Positions 51,876 through 61,058 of a DNA stretch of 64,000 nucleotides are shown here, piece after piece. The notes beneath the pieces were generated by a model. It was given only the letters and a program-made list of their open reading frames with translations, did no database searches and was not told where the DNA came from. Source of the stretch: Anaerostipes sp. (GTDB lineage Bacteria; Bacillota; Clostridia; Lachnospirales; Lachnospiraceae). The stretch is from the NCBI GenBank assembly GCA_028704435.1, contig JAQWFL010000015.1, forward strand, positions 1-64,000, given 5' to 3'. A program made the position numbers and the translations under genes. Every line of letters starts with the position of its first letter. The stretch's first letter is position 1.

Positions 51876-52473
51876 AAGATTGAACACTTCCGCCTACAGA
51901 ATTATAGGATAAGATATCATCATAAAATTGAATTAACATTTGCAGTCTGCCAGAAAGAAAACTTTGAAGGTGAGAAGCAGATGTTTTTTCTTTGAGTAAA
52001 TCCATCTGATGAAAGGTTTGTACATATAATTCATCCCCTCCAATAAAATACCACTGTCCATTGGAAGCAATCTTTTGCACATAGTGGTCAAATCCCACTT
52101 GATGGTGTTCTAGGCGGTATTCTCCCTCACGGATTTTTCGACCAACGATAAAGTTTACTGGCTGGTTACTAGAAGAAGAGCCCATTTTAACTAAAAGATC
52201 TTCAAAAAAATTGGAATCTAACGTAATATGTTTTGATAAATAATCTAAGACAAAGTCTTCAATGTTAATCTTTTTGGAAAAAATCTGGTTTGGGTTTTGA
52301 AGAAGAAATTGATTGGCACCATAAGTAACAGCAACACCACTTGGAAAAGCAAAAAGCTTTTGTGGTGTGCGGCTTATATCCTTTGTTAATTTGTCGCCTT
52401 CATGAATGGAACCCTTGGAATCTGCAAGGGCAACCAATCCATCCTTTGTGCTGAAAATTCCTGTAAATGACAT
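51862..52473 (-). CDS. proteasome-fold (Ntn-hydrolase-like) hypothetical protein
   Basis: A 203-residue soluble protein without an assigned function that I know of. The N-terminus MSFTGIFSTKDGLVALADSKGS and the later PQKLFAFPSGVAVTYGAN resemble the start of proteasome beta/HslV subunits: Thr4, Asp18 and Lys39 could match Thr1, Asp17 and Lys33, though spacing is not exact. A catalytic N-terminal threonine would need removal of MSF. It lies 18 bases after proA on the same strand and is probably cotranscribed. The fold call is a hypothesis. Confidence 0.6.
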   Translation of the reverse strand: MSFTGIFSTKDGLVALADSKGSIHEGDKLTKDISRTPQKLFAFPSGVAVTYGANQFLLQNPNQIFSKKINIEDFVLDYLSKHITLDSNFFEDLLVKMGSSSSNQPVNFIVGRKIREGEYRLEHHQVGFDHYVQKIASNGQWYFIGGDELYVQTFHQMDLLKEKTSASHLQSFLSGRLQMLIQFYDDILSYNSVGGSVQSFIFR

Positions 52474-52491
52474 GGTTAATTACCGTCCCTT

Positions 52492-53769
52492 TTATAAGTC
52501 TTTAAAATGAAATTCACTGTTACCAGAAGCATAATCTCCAACGATTTGTCCACTTCCGTATAGTTTGTATTTGTAGGTTACCAGACCATCTAATCCAACA
52601 GGACCTCTTGCATGAATCTTACTTGTACTGATTCCAACTTCTGCACCAAATCCATAGCGGAATCCATCGGCAAAGCGAGTAGAACAGTTATGATAAACAC
52701 CAGCAGAATCTACCATTTGCATAAAGTACTCAGCCGTTTCTTTGTTCTCAGTCAAAATAGCATCTGTGTGATGAGAGCCATATTGGTTAATATGAGAAAC
52801 AGCCTCTTCTACATCTCCCACTATTTTGATTGAAATAATTAAATCCAGATATTCATTTTTGAAATCATCATCTTGGATTACTTCACAACAAATAATATCA
52901 CGGACTTCCTTTGTTCCACGAATCTTTACATTTGCATTTTGAAAAGCAGTGCTTAGTTTTGGGAGAATTTCATTTGCAATATTACGGTGTACAAGGAGTG
53001 TTTCTGTGGCATTGCAGGCCGCTGTATACTGAGTCTTTGCATCTACAATAATTGGAATTGACTTTGCAATGTCACACTCTTTGTCTACATAAGTATGGCA
53101 AATTCCGTCAGCGTGTCCCATAACAGGAATCTTTGTATGATTCATAATATATTGAACAAACTCATTGGAACCTCGAGGAATAAGAAGGTCAACATTTTCA
53201 TTGCATTCTAGAAGTTCATCAATCTCGTTGTGCTGCTGAGCCTGAAGCATACATTCCTTTGGAAGTCCAGCATTTACAACACTTTCATGAATCAAGTCAA
53301 ATAACACCTTATTTGTATGAGTTGTTTCCTTGCCACCCTTTAAGATGGCACAGTTTCCACTTTTAATACAAAGAGTAGAAATTTGAACTAAGGCATCTGG
53401 ACGAGCCTCAAAAATCACACCAATGACACCAATTGGACAGCTGATACGGTATAAAGTTAATCCTTGGTCTAATTCTCTGTGAAGTAAAGTTTTCATCAGT
53501 GGGTCAGAAAGGGAAATCAGCTGCTTTATGCCTCCAATGACATCCTCTAACTTTCCTTCATCGAATTTAAGTCTTTTTTGAATGGCAGGAGCCACACCTG
53601 ATTCTTTTGCAGCATTTAAGTCTTGTTTATTTGCTGCAAATATTTCTGATGCATGTTCTTGTAAAGTGTTCATAATTATTTCAAGGGCATGGTTTCTTTG
53701 TTCCAATGAGGAAGAAGCAAGTTTAGGGGCAGCAAGCTTCATTTTTGTTGTTTCTTCTTTTATATTCAT
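52492..53769 (-). CDS. proA: glutamate-5-semialdehyde dehydrogenase (gamma-glutamyl phosphate reductase)
   Basis: A 425-residue cytoplasmic enzyme that reduces gamma-glutamyl phosphate to glutamate semialdehyde with NADPH, the second step of proline synthesis. Seen: GVIGVIFEARPDALVQI, AILKGGKETTHTN, the active-site cysteine in QYTAACNATETLLVH, and the C-terminal GVYHNCSTRFADGFRYGFGAEVGIST. Length fits the family. No proB is adjacent in this window, so the glutamate kinase gene must be elsewhere. Confidence 0.95.
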   Translation of the reverse strand: MNIKEETTKMKLAAPKLASSSLEQRNHALEIIMNTLQEHASEIFAANKQDLNAAKESGVAPAIQKRLKFDEGKLEDVIGGIKQLISLSDPLMKTLLHRELDQGLTLYRISCPIGVIGVIFEARPDALVQISTLCIKSGNCAILKGGKETTHTNKVLFDLIHESVVNAGLPKECMLQAQQHNEIDELLECNENVDLLIPRGSNEFVQYIMNHTKIPVMGHADGICHTYVDKECDIAKSIPIIVDAKTQYTAACNATETLLVHRNIANEILPKLSTAFQNANVKIRGTKEVRDIICCEVIQDDDFKNEYLDLIISIKIVGDVEEAVSHINQYGSHHTDAILTENKETAEYFMQMVDSAGVYHNCSTRFADGFRYGFGAEVGISTSKIHARGPVGLDGLVTYKYKLYGSGQIVGDYASGNSEFHFKDL

Positions 53770-53900
53770 AATGTAGTCCTTTCGTACATTGTTTTTTGAT
53801 ATTGGGAGTTTAATCTTTTAACTACCATTATAAAGCAAAATGTGAAAGTTATAAATAGTATTTTTAGAAAGAAAGCGTTATAATAAGAAGGAGAGTAACT

Positions 53901-53915
53901 ATGAACAAAATGTGA
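53901..53915 (+). other. mini-ORF MNKM* ahead of nanE
   Basis: AAGGAG (53888-53893) points to an ATG at 53901 that reads MNKM then TGA. The nanE ribosome site GAGAGGAG overlaps the end of this mini-ORF. It could couple or restrain nanE translation, or be chance. Confidence 0.3.
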
Positions 53916-53928
53916 GAGGAGAACATGG

Positions 53929-54618
53929 ATGAACGAGAATATAGCAAAGTTAAAAGGTAAATTAATTGTATCATGTCAGGCACTGCCACAGGAACCTTTG
54001 CATTCTTCATTTATTATGGGAAGAATGGCAGCAGCAGCAAAAGAGGGTGGAGCTGTTGGAATACGTGCCAACACAAAGGAGGATATTAAAGAAATTAAAT
54101 CCGTAGTAGACCTTCCAGTCCTTGGAATTGTAAAGAGGGATTATGCCGACAGTGACGTGTATATTACGCCAACCATGAAAGAAGTCGATGAATTAATGGA
54201 AGTTTCTCCAGAGATTATTGCATTGCAGGCAACGGAAGAAACTAGGCCAAACGGAGTTACACTAGATGAATTTTTTGCTCAAGTGAAAGAAAAATATCCA
54301 AATCAACTTTGGATGGCAGACTGTTCCACAATAGAAGAAGCAGTCCATGCTGATCAGCTTGGATTTGACTTTATTGGCACTACATTAGTAGGATATACAA
54401 AACAAAGCAAGGGTCTTAAAATCGAGGAAAATGATTTTGAGATTATAAGAGAGATTATAAAACAGGTAAAACACCCAGTGATTGCTGAAGGGAATGTTAA
54501 TACACCAGAGAAAGCAAAACGAGTAATAGAACTTGGCTCTTTTAGTGTTGTAGTTGGATCAATTATTACAAGACCACAAGTGATAACCAAAGGATTTGCT
54601 CAAGCCTTGGAAAAATAA
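53929..54618 (+). CDS. nanE: N-acetylmannosamine-6-phosphate 2-epimerase
   Basis: A 229-residue TIM-barrel enzyme converting ManNAc-6-P to GlcNAc-6-P in sialic acid breakdown. Seen: [70 protein letters not shown] and [13 protein letters not shown], all NanE signatures. AGAGGAG precedes the ATG. No other sialic acid genes are in the window except possibly the RpiR-type regulator at its end. A nuclease remnant directly abuts its stop codon. Confidence 0.93.
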   Translation: MNENIAKLKGKLIVSCQALPQEPLHSSFIMGRMAAAAKEGGAVGIRANTKEDIKEIKSVVDLPVLGIVKRDYADSDVYITPTMKEVDELMEVSPEIIALQATEETRPNGVTLDEFFAQVKEKYPNQLWMADCSTIEEAVHADQLGFDFIGTTLVGYTKQSKGLKIEENDFEIIREIIKQVKHPVIAEGNVNTPEKAKRVIELGSFSVVVGSIITRPQVITKGFAQALEK

Positions 54619-55223
54619 CCATTAATCACAGATATTGTTGTGGAGTTGGAAGATGGCAGTATAAAAGAGTGAAAAATCGAAAAAAAGATTTGTTCTCTTA
54701 TCGAGACATTAAAACGGTGTATACAATTGTACTTTTTGAAAAAAGTGAAGCAGCATTTCACGATTTTCCCAATGAATACATTCATCAAGGGAGTAATGTA
54801 TTTGATACAGGGTTAAACTTCAAATTGCCTCAGAAATATACCTTGGTTCCTCTTGACATTTATAAGAAAAAACGCCACAATTATGGTATAGTGAACAAGT
54901 TGGATGCGTGGCTTGCATTTTTAACTCAGGAGGATCCAGAGGAAATAATAGAATTGATTGATAAATATCCAGAGTTTATGGAGCTTTATCAACAACTCTA
55001 CGATTATTGCCAGAATATCGAGGGAGTGATGGAGATGTTTTCAAAAGAATTACATGAACTAGATAAAAACACAGTGAAATATATGATAGAAGAGCAGCAG
55101 GCTGAGATAGAACAAAAGCAAAAAGAGATTGAAAAAGAACGGAGAGAAAAAGAGCAAGTACAAAAGAAAATGGAACAAGAAATTAAGGAGCTGAAAAAAC
55201 AGCTAGAAACACTTCAAAAATAA
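54619..55223 (+). pseudogene. Rpn-type PD-(D/E)XK nuclease remnant with internal deletion
   Basis: Immediately after the nanE stop, bases 54622-54669 read LITDIVVELEDGSIKE then TGA, the N-terminal catalytic strand of Rpn/PD-(D/E)XK transposase-like nucleases. About 30 residues, including the expected ExQ motif, are missing, and the frame resumes at 54669 as KNRKKDLFSYRDIKTVYTIVLFEKSE through a normal C-terminal half with a long coiled coil (about 130-184). The intact part from 54669 could still be translated from GTG as a 184-residue protein, but nuclease activity is unlikely. Confidence 0.78.
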
Positions 55224-55236
55224 GATTTGTAAATAA

Positions 55237-55279
55237 AAAGAAAGAGATTCTAAGATAATTCTTAGGTCTCTTTCTTTTC
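55237..55279. terminator. bidirectional terminator
   Basis: AAGAAAGAGATTCTAAG pairs with CTTAGGTCTCTTTCTT around ATAATT with one bulged base; T-rich on the plus strand, between convergent genes. Confidence 0.8.
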
Positions 55280-55293
55280 TAATGGGAGATGAT

Positions 55294-55791
55294 TTAATTC
55301 TTCAGTTCATGTAAAATATGCATTTTTTCCAAGGCTGTAACAAGAATGTATGCTAAAATACTTCCCACACCAGTTGAGATAAAAAATAGCCATATGAATA
55401 CAAAATATCCAGCGGGTTGAAGCCCCATAAATACTTTTGCAATGGGATAGGCAGCAAGACCGCCTAAAATACCAGTTCCAATAGCTTCTGCAATACAGGT
55501 GATTCCGATCTTCTTTGTAAAGTAGTACATCATTCCACAGCACAATGCACCAATCATACTGCCTGGAAATGCCATCAAACTTCCCAGACCAAGGAGATTC
55601 CGAAGGACACTTGCACAAAATGCAATTCCAACACCCCAAGCCGGTCCAAGAATCACAGCTGCTATAATATTCACCATATGCTGAATTGGTGTACACTTTG
55701 CACCTGCGACAGGAACACTGACTAGACTTCCAACCACTGCAATTGCAGTTAAAATACCTGCATATGCTAATTTTTTTGTCTTGTTATTCAT
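55294..55791 (-). CDS. thiW: ThiW-like energy-coupling-factor transporter S component
   Basis: A 165-residue membrane protein with five to six helices. KLAYAGILTAIAVVGSLVSVPVAGAKCTPIQHMVNIIAAVILGPAWG is the ThiW signature, with GLGSLMAFPGSMIGALCCG following. ThiW proteins are predicted uptake subunits for the thiazole moiety of thiamine. No TPP riboswitch is visible in its short leader, and no thiamine genes are adjacent, so the assignment rests on similarity alone. Confidence 0.87.
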   Translation of the reverse strand: MNNKTKKLAYAGILTAIAVVGSLVSVPVAGAKCTPIQHMVNIIAAVILGPAWGVGIAFCASVLRNLLGLGSLMAFPGSMIGALCCGMMYYFTKKIGITCIAEAIGTGILGGLAAYPIAKVFMGLQPAGYFVFIWLFFISTGVGSILAYILVTALEKMHILHELKN

Positions 55792-55827
55792 ACTTTAATT
55801 ATCCCTCTTCCTTTTTTTGCTTTTCTA

Positions 55828-55856
55828 ATTATAATATAGAAAAGAAAGATTCGCAA
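55828..55856 (-). promoter_or_regulatory. promoter of the ThiW-like gene
   Basis: On the minus strand TTGCGA (55856-55851), 17-bp spacer, TATAAT (55833-55828). Confidence 0.65.
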
Positions 55857-55984
55857 TTAAATATTATCTTATAATAAAAACAAGAAAAGGAATGAGTGAC
55901 AAAAAATAATAAGTTTTATGCTTGCATTCATATTGTGGTCCATGGGTATTGTATGTTGTCTCACACTCCTTTTGATTTGTGTCT

Positions 55985-57391
55985 TTATTCTTTTCCGTCC
56001 CAGCAGTAGGTACATAACTTGCTACGATCCAATCCAACAGACTCAATCATGTCATCAAGTCGATGGTAACGAAGGGATGTAAAGTTTAATTGGTCACAAA
56101 TAATATCAATCATCTCTTTGTATTCTGGTGTATCTGGATTGGAGAATGCATCTAAATGTACATTGGTATAATCACCGGCAATCTGTTGAATTACTCGGCG
56201 TGTGATTAAATCCATCTCTGATGTAGAACGAGAGAAATTCAAATATTTACAGCCGTATAAAATTGGTGGACAGGCAGGTCGAATATGAACTTCTTTCGCT
56301 CCACTTTGATATAAAAATTCTGTGGTCTCACGAAGCTGGGTTCCACGTACAATAGAATCATCAATAAGCAGAAGGCTCTTGTTCTCAATGAGTTCTTGTA
56401 CTGGAATTAGTTTCATCTTGGCAATTAAGTTTCGTTTGCTTTGAATCGTTGGCATAAAAGAACGAGGCCAGGTTGGTGTGTATTTGATAAATGGTCTGGA
56501 AAATGGAATTCCAGATTCATTGGCATATCCAATAGCATGGGCAATACCAGAATCAGGTACACCAGCAACAGTGTCTGGATTGGCATTGTCACGCTGTGCA
56601 AGCTTTTTACCACAATTGTATCGCATTTCTTCTACACTGATTCCTTCGTAAGAAGAAGATGGATACCCATAATAAACCCATAAAAAAGTACAAATCTTCA
56701 TGTCCTTTCCAGGCTGAACTAAAGTACGAACTTCTTCTGGTGTCACAATGGCAATCTCACCAGGTCCTAATTCCTTGTAATTAGTGTATCCCAGATTTAG
56801 ATAAGAAAAGCTTTCAAAAGCGACACAAAAACTGCCATCTTTCTTTCCTACAGATACAGGGGTACGCCCCATCTTATCTCTGGCAGCATAAATTCCTTTT
56901 TCTGTTAAAATTAAAATAGTCATAGAACCGTCAATCATCTCTTGTGCATATTGAAGACCTTCAATCAGATTATCCTTTTGATTGATAATTGAGGCTACTA
57001 ATTCAGTTGTATTAATATCACCGCCACTCATCTCAAGGAAATGACTATGACCAGAATCAAATAACTGCTTCATAATTGCTTCATGGTTGTTCATCTTTCC
57101 AACAGTCATAATGGCATAAGTACCATGATGTGAACGAATAATTAATGGCTGAGGTTCATAGTCTGAAATACAGCCAATTCCCATATGTCCTTTCATGAGA
57201 TTTACATCCTTATCAAACTTGGTTCGAAAAGGAGAGTTTTCAATATTATGAATGGCACGATCAAACCCATCTTCCTTACTAAAAACTGCCATTCCAGCAC
57301 GTCTAGTTCCTAAGTGAGAATGATAATCTGTCCCGAAATACAAGTCAAAAACACAATCTTGTTTTGATGTTACCCCAAAAAATCCGCCCAT
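55985..57391 (-). CDS. PurF-family amidophosphoribosyltransferase homologue without the catalytic cysteine
   Basis: A 468-residue protein with an N-terminal Ntn glutaminase-like domain and a C-terminal phosphoribosyltransferase. The PRPP motif LLLIDDSIVRGTQLRET is intact (about residue 350), as are GVPDSGIAHAIGYA and RPFIKYTPTWPRSF. True PurF needs a cysteine directly after the initiator Met (CGVFG). Here the start is MGGFFGVTS, and the glutamine-binding HRGQ region reads HLGTRRAG. Glutamine hydrolysis therefore looks lost. GGAGG lies before the ATG, so the start is firm. It may use free ammonia or have another role; databases usually call this group PurF. Confidence 0.85.
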   Translation of the reverse strand: MGGFFGVTSKQDCVFDLYFGTDYHSHLGTRRAGMAVFSKEDGFDRAIHNIENSPFRTKFDKDVNLMKGHMGIGCISDYEPQPLIIRSHHGTYAIMTVGKMNNHEAIMKQLFDSGHSHFLEMSGGDINTTELVASIINQKDNLIEGLQYAQEMIDGSMTILILTEKGIYAARDKMGRTPVSVGKKDGSFCVAFESFSYLNLGYTNYKELGPGEIAIVTPEEVRTLVQPGKDMKICTFLWVYYGYPSSSYEGISVEEMRYNCGKKLAQRDNANPDTVAGVPDSGIAHAIGYANESGIPFSRPFIKYTPTWPRSFMPTIQSKRNLIAKMKLIPVQELIENKSLLLIDDSIVRGTQLRETTEFLYQSGAKEVHIRPACPPILYGCKYLNFSRSTSEMDLITRRVIQQIAGDYTNVHLDAFSNPDTPEYKEMIDIICDQLNFTSLRYHRLDDMIESVGLDRSKLCTYCWDGKE

Positions 57392-57454
57392 AATTCCTCC
57401 GTATCTTAAATGTTTATAGTATTTTTATTAATTAGAGAGAATATCTCTTGTTTA

Positions 57455-57483
57455 ATTATACATAATGAAGCTATATGAAACAA
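57455..57483 (-). promoter_or_regulatory. promoter of the PurF-like gene
   Basis: On the minus strand TTGTTT (57483-57478), 17-bp spacer, TATAAT (57460-57455). A weak palindrome, AGAGATATTCTCT, lies in the leader just downstream. Confidence 0.55.
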
Positions 57484-57560
57484 GGAGAGCTTATAGTATT
57501 TTGTGGAAAAAACATATTTTATATCTTGTGGTAGAATAAAGAAAAGGGTGGTGACATAAT

Positions 57561-58052
57561 ATGAAAAAAATAATTATTGTTTTAGGCTGTCGTATTTCTG
57601 AGGATGGTACTTTAAAACCAGTCATATATAAACGAATCAAAACAGCATATAAAGTTTATTTGAAAAATAAACGAGATGCCATATTTATTTTGTCTGGAGG
57701 ACAGGGCAGCGATGAAGGAGCTACAGAGGCTGAAGCTATGGCTTCTTATCTTAGAAGGAAAAAGGTACCAAAAGAAAATATTTATCTGGAAGAGAAATCT
57801 ACAAGTACCTATGAGAATTTTAAATATTCAAAAGAAATTATTTTAAAATATAACTTAAAAGGAGATTTGGTGTTTGTGACAACAGCACCTCATGTGTTAA
57901 GAAGTGGGATGTATGCCAGAGCATTTGGGTTGAAAGCAACAGGAATTAAGAGTCCAGCAAGATTTTATGCACTTCTAAAAATGGCAGTTCGAGAGGTACC
58001 TGCCATAGTTGCAGCATATTTTAAATGTAAAAAGAAGGATAGTTTCTTGTAG
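57561..58052 (+). CDS. YdcF/SanA-like DUF218 protein
   Basis: A 163-residue protein of the DUF218 fold. Seen: IIIVLGCRISEDG with TLKPVIYKRIKTA, FILSGGQGSDEGATEAEAMASYL, IYLEEKSTSTYENFKYSKEII and VTTAPHVLRSGMYARAFGL. Family members are linked to envelope or cofactor functions but the activity is not settled. No membrane anchor is present, unlike SanA. GGTGGTG is the only weak ribosome site before the ATG. Confidence 0.85.
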   Translation: MKKIIIVLGCRISEDGTLKPVIYKRIKTAYKVYLKNKRDAIFILSGGQGSDEGATEAEAMASYLRRKKVPKENIYLEEKSTSTYENFKYSKEIILKYNLKGDLVFVTTAPHVLRSGMYARAFGLKATGIKSPARFYALLKMAVREVPAIVAAYFKCKKKDSFL

Positions 58053-58071
58053 GAGGGAAACTATCCTTCTT
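58033..58071. terminator. bidirectional terminator
   Basis: AAGAAGGATAGTTTC pairs with GGAAACTATCCTTCTT around a short loop at the 3' end of the YdcF-like gene, facing the MacB-type operon. Confidence 0.8.
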
Positions 58072-58103
58072 AATTAGGCAAAAGAACGTATATAGAACTT
58101 GTT

Positions 58104-59303
58104 TTATTTCATAATGTCAATTAAATCTTTTTGGGTTGCACTTCTTGCAGGCATAACACTAAATATTAGTCCAATAAGGACAGAAATACCAACAGTTAAT
58201 AAAATGCTAGTTAAATCCACAACAGGGGTTATCTTAATAAAGATACCGATAATGTGTGCAAATCCAAGGCCAAAGAGAAAGCCAATGAATCCCCCTAGGA
58301 GTGTAATCAAGATTCCTTCTAATAAAAACTGAAGCAGGATATCTCGCTTTTTTGCACCCATAGCTCTTCGAATACCAATTTCCTTGGTACGTTCAGATAC
58401 AGAGATATACATCATATTCATAATACCAACACCTGCAATGAAAAGAGAAATACCGGCAACAGCAGAAATAAAATAAGTAATACCACCTAATATTTTTCCG
58501 AATCCAGAAGCAAGGCTTCCCATATCAAGAAAGACATAACTTCCCATTTGGTGCATAGATCCTTGCTTTTTTAAAACTGATACTACTTGCCGGGTTACGT
58601 CAGATGAGTTTTTGTCATTTTCAATAGCCAAAGCTAATGTTGTTTTAGGGGTTTCTTTTATAATATATTTTTTGTAGGTTTGTTTTGGAAGAAAGATGTT
58701 TATTTCGTCCATACTTACGTAATTGTTTGTTGATTTTACCACACCTACGATTGTAAATACTTCACCGTCCAAGTCAATTCCACGACCAATAGCTGCTTCA
58801 TTGGATGGGGCTATCTCCTTGGCAATGCTGCTTCCGATTACCACAACTTTTTGTTTCATAAGATTATCAGCGGCTTCAAGACGCCGTCCTGCAATTGTTT
58901 TTTGTCCGTCGCCAGTGAGTAACTGATAATCGACTGTAGTCTTTTCATTGTCTAACGTAATTTCCATAGTGTTATCGGTACTTGAAGCTGCATCTTTTGG
59001 AAGATAGGCTTTCTTTACCCCCTTTACCGATTCAGCAAGGCGAAGGTCTTCTTTACTGTAGATTGTCATATGGGACAAATCCATAGTAATGTCATTTGCA
59101 GTATAGTTAATATTTGTTTCTACATTTCCACTAGAGTTATTTGTTAAGCTTTCTGTAGTCTTTTTTTGAAACCCTTTTCCAATAGAAATAATAGCAATTA
59201 CAGAAGAGATACCAATCACAATACCAATCATAGTTAAAATAGTACGTCTTCTATTTGCAGAAAGTGCTTTGAGTGCTGTTCTTAAAATAACATTAATTTT
59301 CAT
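58104..59303 (-). CDS. MacB-type ABC transporter permease
   Basis: A 399-residue permease. Seen: TM1 in RRTILTMIGIVIGISSVIAIISIGKG, an extracellular MacB_PCD domain (about 50-260), and three C-terminal helices with GVGIMNMMYISVSERTKEIGIRRAMGAKKRDILLQFLLE, the FtsX/MacB signature. The ATG at 59303 has GGAGG six bases before and overlaps the 3' end of the ATPase gene. With the ATPase and adaptor it forms a tripartite-like export or signalling complex in a Gram-positive membrane; the substrate is unknown. Confidence 0.92.
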   Translation of the reverse strand: MKINVILRTALKALSANRRRTILTMIGIVIGISSVIAIISIGKGFQKKTTESLTNNSSGNVETNINYTANDITMDLSHMTIYSKEDLRLAESVKGVKKAYLPKDAASSTDNTMEITLDNEKTTVDYQLLTGDGQKTIAGRRLEAADNLMKQKVVVIGSSIAKEIAPSNEAAIGRGIDLDGEVFTIVGVVKSTNNYVSMDEINIFLPKQTYKKYIIKETPKTTLALAIENDKNSSDVTRQVVSVLKKQGSMHQMGSYVFLDMGSLASGFGKILGGITYFISAVAGISLFIAGVGIMNMMYISVSERTKEIGIRRAMGAKKRDILLQFLLEGILITLLGGFIGFLFGLGFAHIIGIFIKITPVVDLTSILLTVGISVLIGLIFSVMPARSATQKDLIDIMK

Positions 59304-59988
59304 GTTCAGCCTCCTTCGTAGTGTCATTTATTAGGTCTCCATCAATAATATGGACAATTCGGCTGCAATATTCTGTCATATCGATATCATGAGTTACCAT
59401 AACAATAGTAAGACCGTCTTCTTCATTTAATTTATGAAATAGACTAATAATCTCTTCAGAAGTTTTACTGTCCAAAGCTCCAGTTGGTTCATCAGCAATC
59501 AAAAAGCTTGGGTGTTGAATTAGGGATCTTGCAATGGAAACACGCTGTTGCTGTCCACCAGATAATTGTGTAGGAAATTTATTTTCCTTTCCTTTTAAAC
59601 CAACTCGTTCAATGGCAGCAAGTACATGTTTTTTTGTATCTTTTGGACTATAGCCATTGTATAATAGTGGAAGTTCTACATTTTCATAGATTGTGCTGTT
59701 TGAAATCAATTGGAAATTTTGAAATACAAATCCGACCTTTTGATTCCGAATTTCAGATAATTGATTGTCGGTTTTATTATCTACAATATCACCTTCAAAA
59801 GTATAGGTTCCAGAATAGTTTGTATCTAGGAATCCAATCACTTGAATTAAGGTTGATTTTCCTGAGCCAGAAGGTCCCATAATCGCCACAAATTCACCCT
59901 CATCTATGTGGAGATTAATATCCTTTAAGACATGGAGTTCCTCATCATCCGTATGATAATATTTGTTAATATTTTCTAATCTAATCAT
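59293..59988 (-). CDS. MacB/LolD-type ABC transporter ATPase
   Basis: A 231-residue cytoplasmic ATPase with Walker A GPSGSGKST, the Q-loop FVFQNFQLI, signature LSGGQQQR, Walker B LIADEPTGALD and the H-loop MVTHD. It overlaps both neighbours by a few bases (adaptor stop, permease start), indicating tight coupling. It powers the permease encoded next. Confidence 0.95.
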   Translation of the reverse strand: MIRLENINKYYHTDDEELHVLKDINLHIDEGEFVAIMGPSGSGKSTLIQVIGFLDTNYSGTYTFEGDIVDNKTDNQLSEIRNQKVGFVFQNFQLISNSTIYENVELPLLYNGYSPKDTKKHVLAAIERVGLKGKENKFPTQLSGGQQQRVSIARSLIQHPSFLIADEPTGALDSKTSEEIISLFHKLNEEDGLTIVMVTHDIDMTEYCSRIVHIIDGDLINDTTKEAEHEN

Positions 59989-61028
59989 TTGATCACCACT
60001 TTGTCATTGAATTTCAATCCAGATTGAACAATATAATAATCTGATGTTTCTTTCACAGTTACATCTGTTTTAATTTTCTTTCCTTTTTTATATACATAGG
60101 TGTAATATCCATTGTCACTTTTCTTAATATATTTTTTTGGTACCTGAATTTCATTGATAGGAAGTGAAATTTCAACACTATACCCATACTGAATTTCATC
60201 CTCGGGGGTTACATAAAAGTTGTAACTAGAAGTGGATGCAGACGTCGCTTCACCTTCTTTGGATGACCCAGAAATAGGAACTTTGTCAATCTTTGAAATG
60301 GTTCCATTTACCTTTTCGTTGTTGCTAATGACTTGGATTGTAACATGGGAACCAGATTTTAGCTTGGAATAATCATATTCTGAAACACTACCCACAACTT
60401 CAATCTTATTACTTGTTACTGTAATATATGGAAGTGTATAATCATCTTTTGCGTTCTGGTTAATAGATACATAGCCACTAATGGTAGAGCGAACAAGGTT
60501 TGTGCGATGAGATTTTAGGTTATCTAAAGATTCAACAGCATCGTTGTAAGCATCTCTTGTGGAATCTAAAGTATCCTTTAACCCAATGAGAGTCTGCTTG
60601 TCTAAATCTGTCTTTTCCTTTTTATTATAAACCTTTAAGTATGCCACATATGCATTGTGGTAGGATCTGTGTGTTCGAGTGACTACCTTTTCCTGTGTTG
60701 GAATCTGGGATGTGATACTTGTATTCTTATATTTTAATAATGCCTGTCCTTTTCGGATAAATTCCCCATCAGATACAAGGGTTGAGGTTAATTTTCCCTT
60801 ACTTGAATCAATCATTACATTTTTGGTTCGTTTTGCGTCTACAGTGCCTTGAAATACATATGGATCTGCTTTTTTTATGGTATAAGTTTTTACCGCTTCT
60901 GTTTTTGTTGGTTTTGCACCAAAGTAGGCAGCTATATAGACAATTACCAAAATAGCTGTCGCTGCGATTATAGTTGTTTTAAACAAAATGGTTCGTTTGT
61001 TTTTTACTTTTTTTGTTGTGTCTGGCAT
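59985..61028 (-). CDS. membrane-fusion-type adaptor protein (HlyD/MacA-like)
   Basis: A 347-residue protein with one N-terminal anchor (about 12-34, FKTTIIAATAILVIVYIAAYFGA). The extracellular part begins with a lipoyl-like half (GTVDAKRTKNVMIDSSKGK, DGEFIRKGQALLKY), a helical hairpin, and the second half (RSTISGYVSINQ...) typical of periplasmic adaptors. In Gram-positives such adaptors pair with MacB-type ABC systems. It ends inside the ATPase start codon. Confidence 0.88.
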   Translation of the reverse strand: MPDTTKKVKNKRTILFKTTIIAATAILVIVYIAAYFGAKPTKTEAVKTYTIKKADPYVFQGTVDAKRTKNVMIDSSKGKLTSTLVSDGEFIRKGQALLKYKNTSITSQIPTQEKVVTRTHRSYHNAYVAYLKVYNKKEKTDLDKQTLIGLKDTLDSTRDAYNDAVESLDNLKSHRTNLVRSTISGYVSINQNAKDDYTLPYITVTSNKIEVVGSVSEYDYSKLKSGSHVTIQVISNNEKVNGTISKIDKVPISGSSKEGEATSASTSSYNFYVTPEDEIQYGYSVEISLPINEIQVPKKYIKKSDNGYYTYVYKKGKKIKTDVTVKETSDYYIVQSGLKFNDKVVIK

Positions 61029-61058
61029 GATTTCATCTCCTCTTATATGGTGTAGTTC

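Noticed and set aside
54669-55223. Intact functional Rpn nuclease
   Set aside because: The part carrying the catalytic strands is cut away and frameshifted; only the C-terminal half remains.
55792-55860. Possible TPP riboswitch ahead of the ThiW-like gene
   Set aside because: The leader after the promoter is about 35 bases and lacks the CTGAGA core of the THI element.
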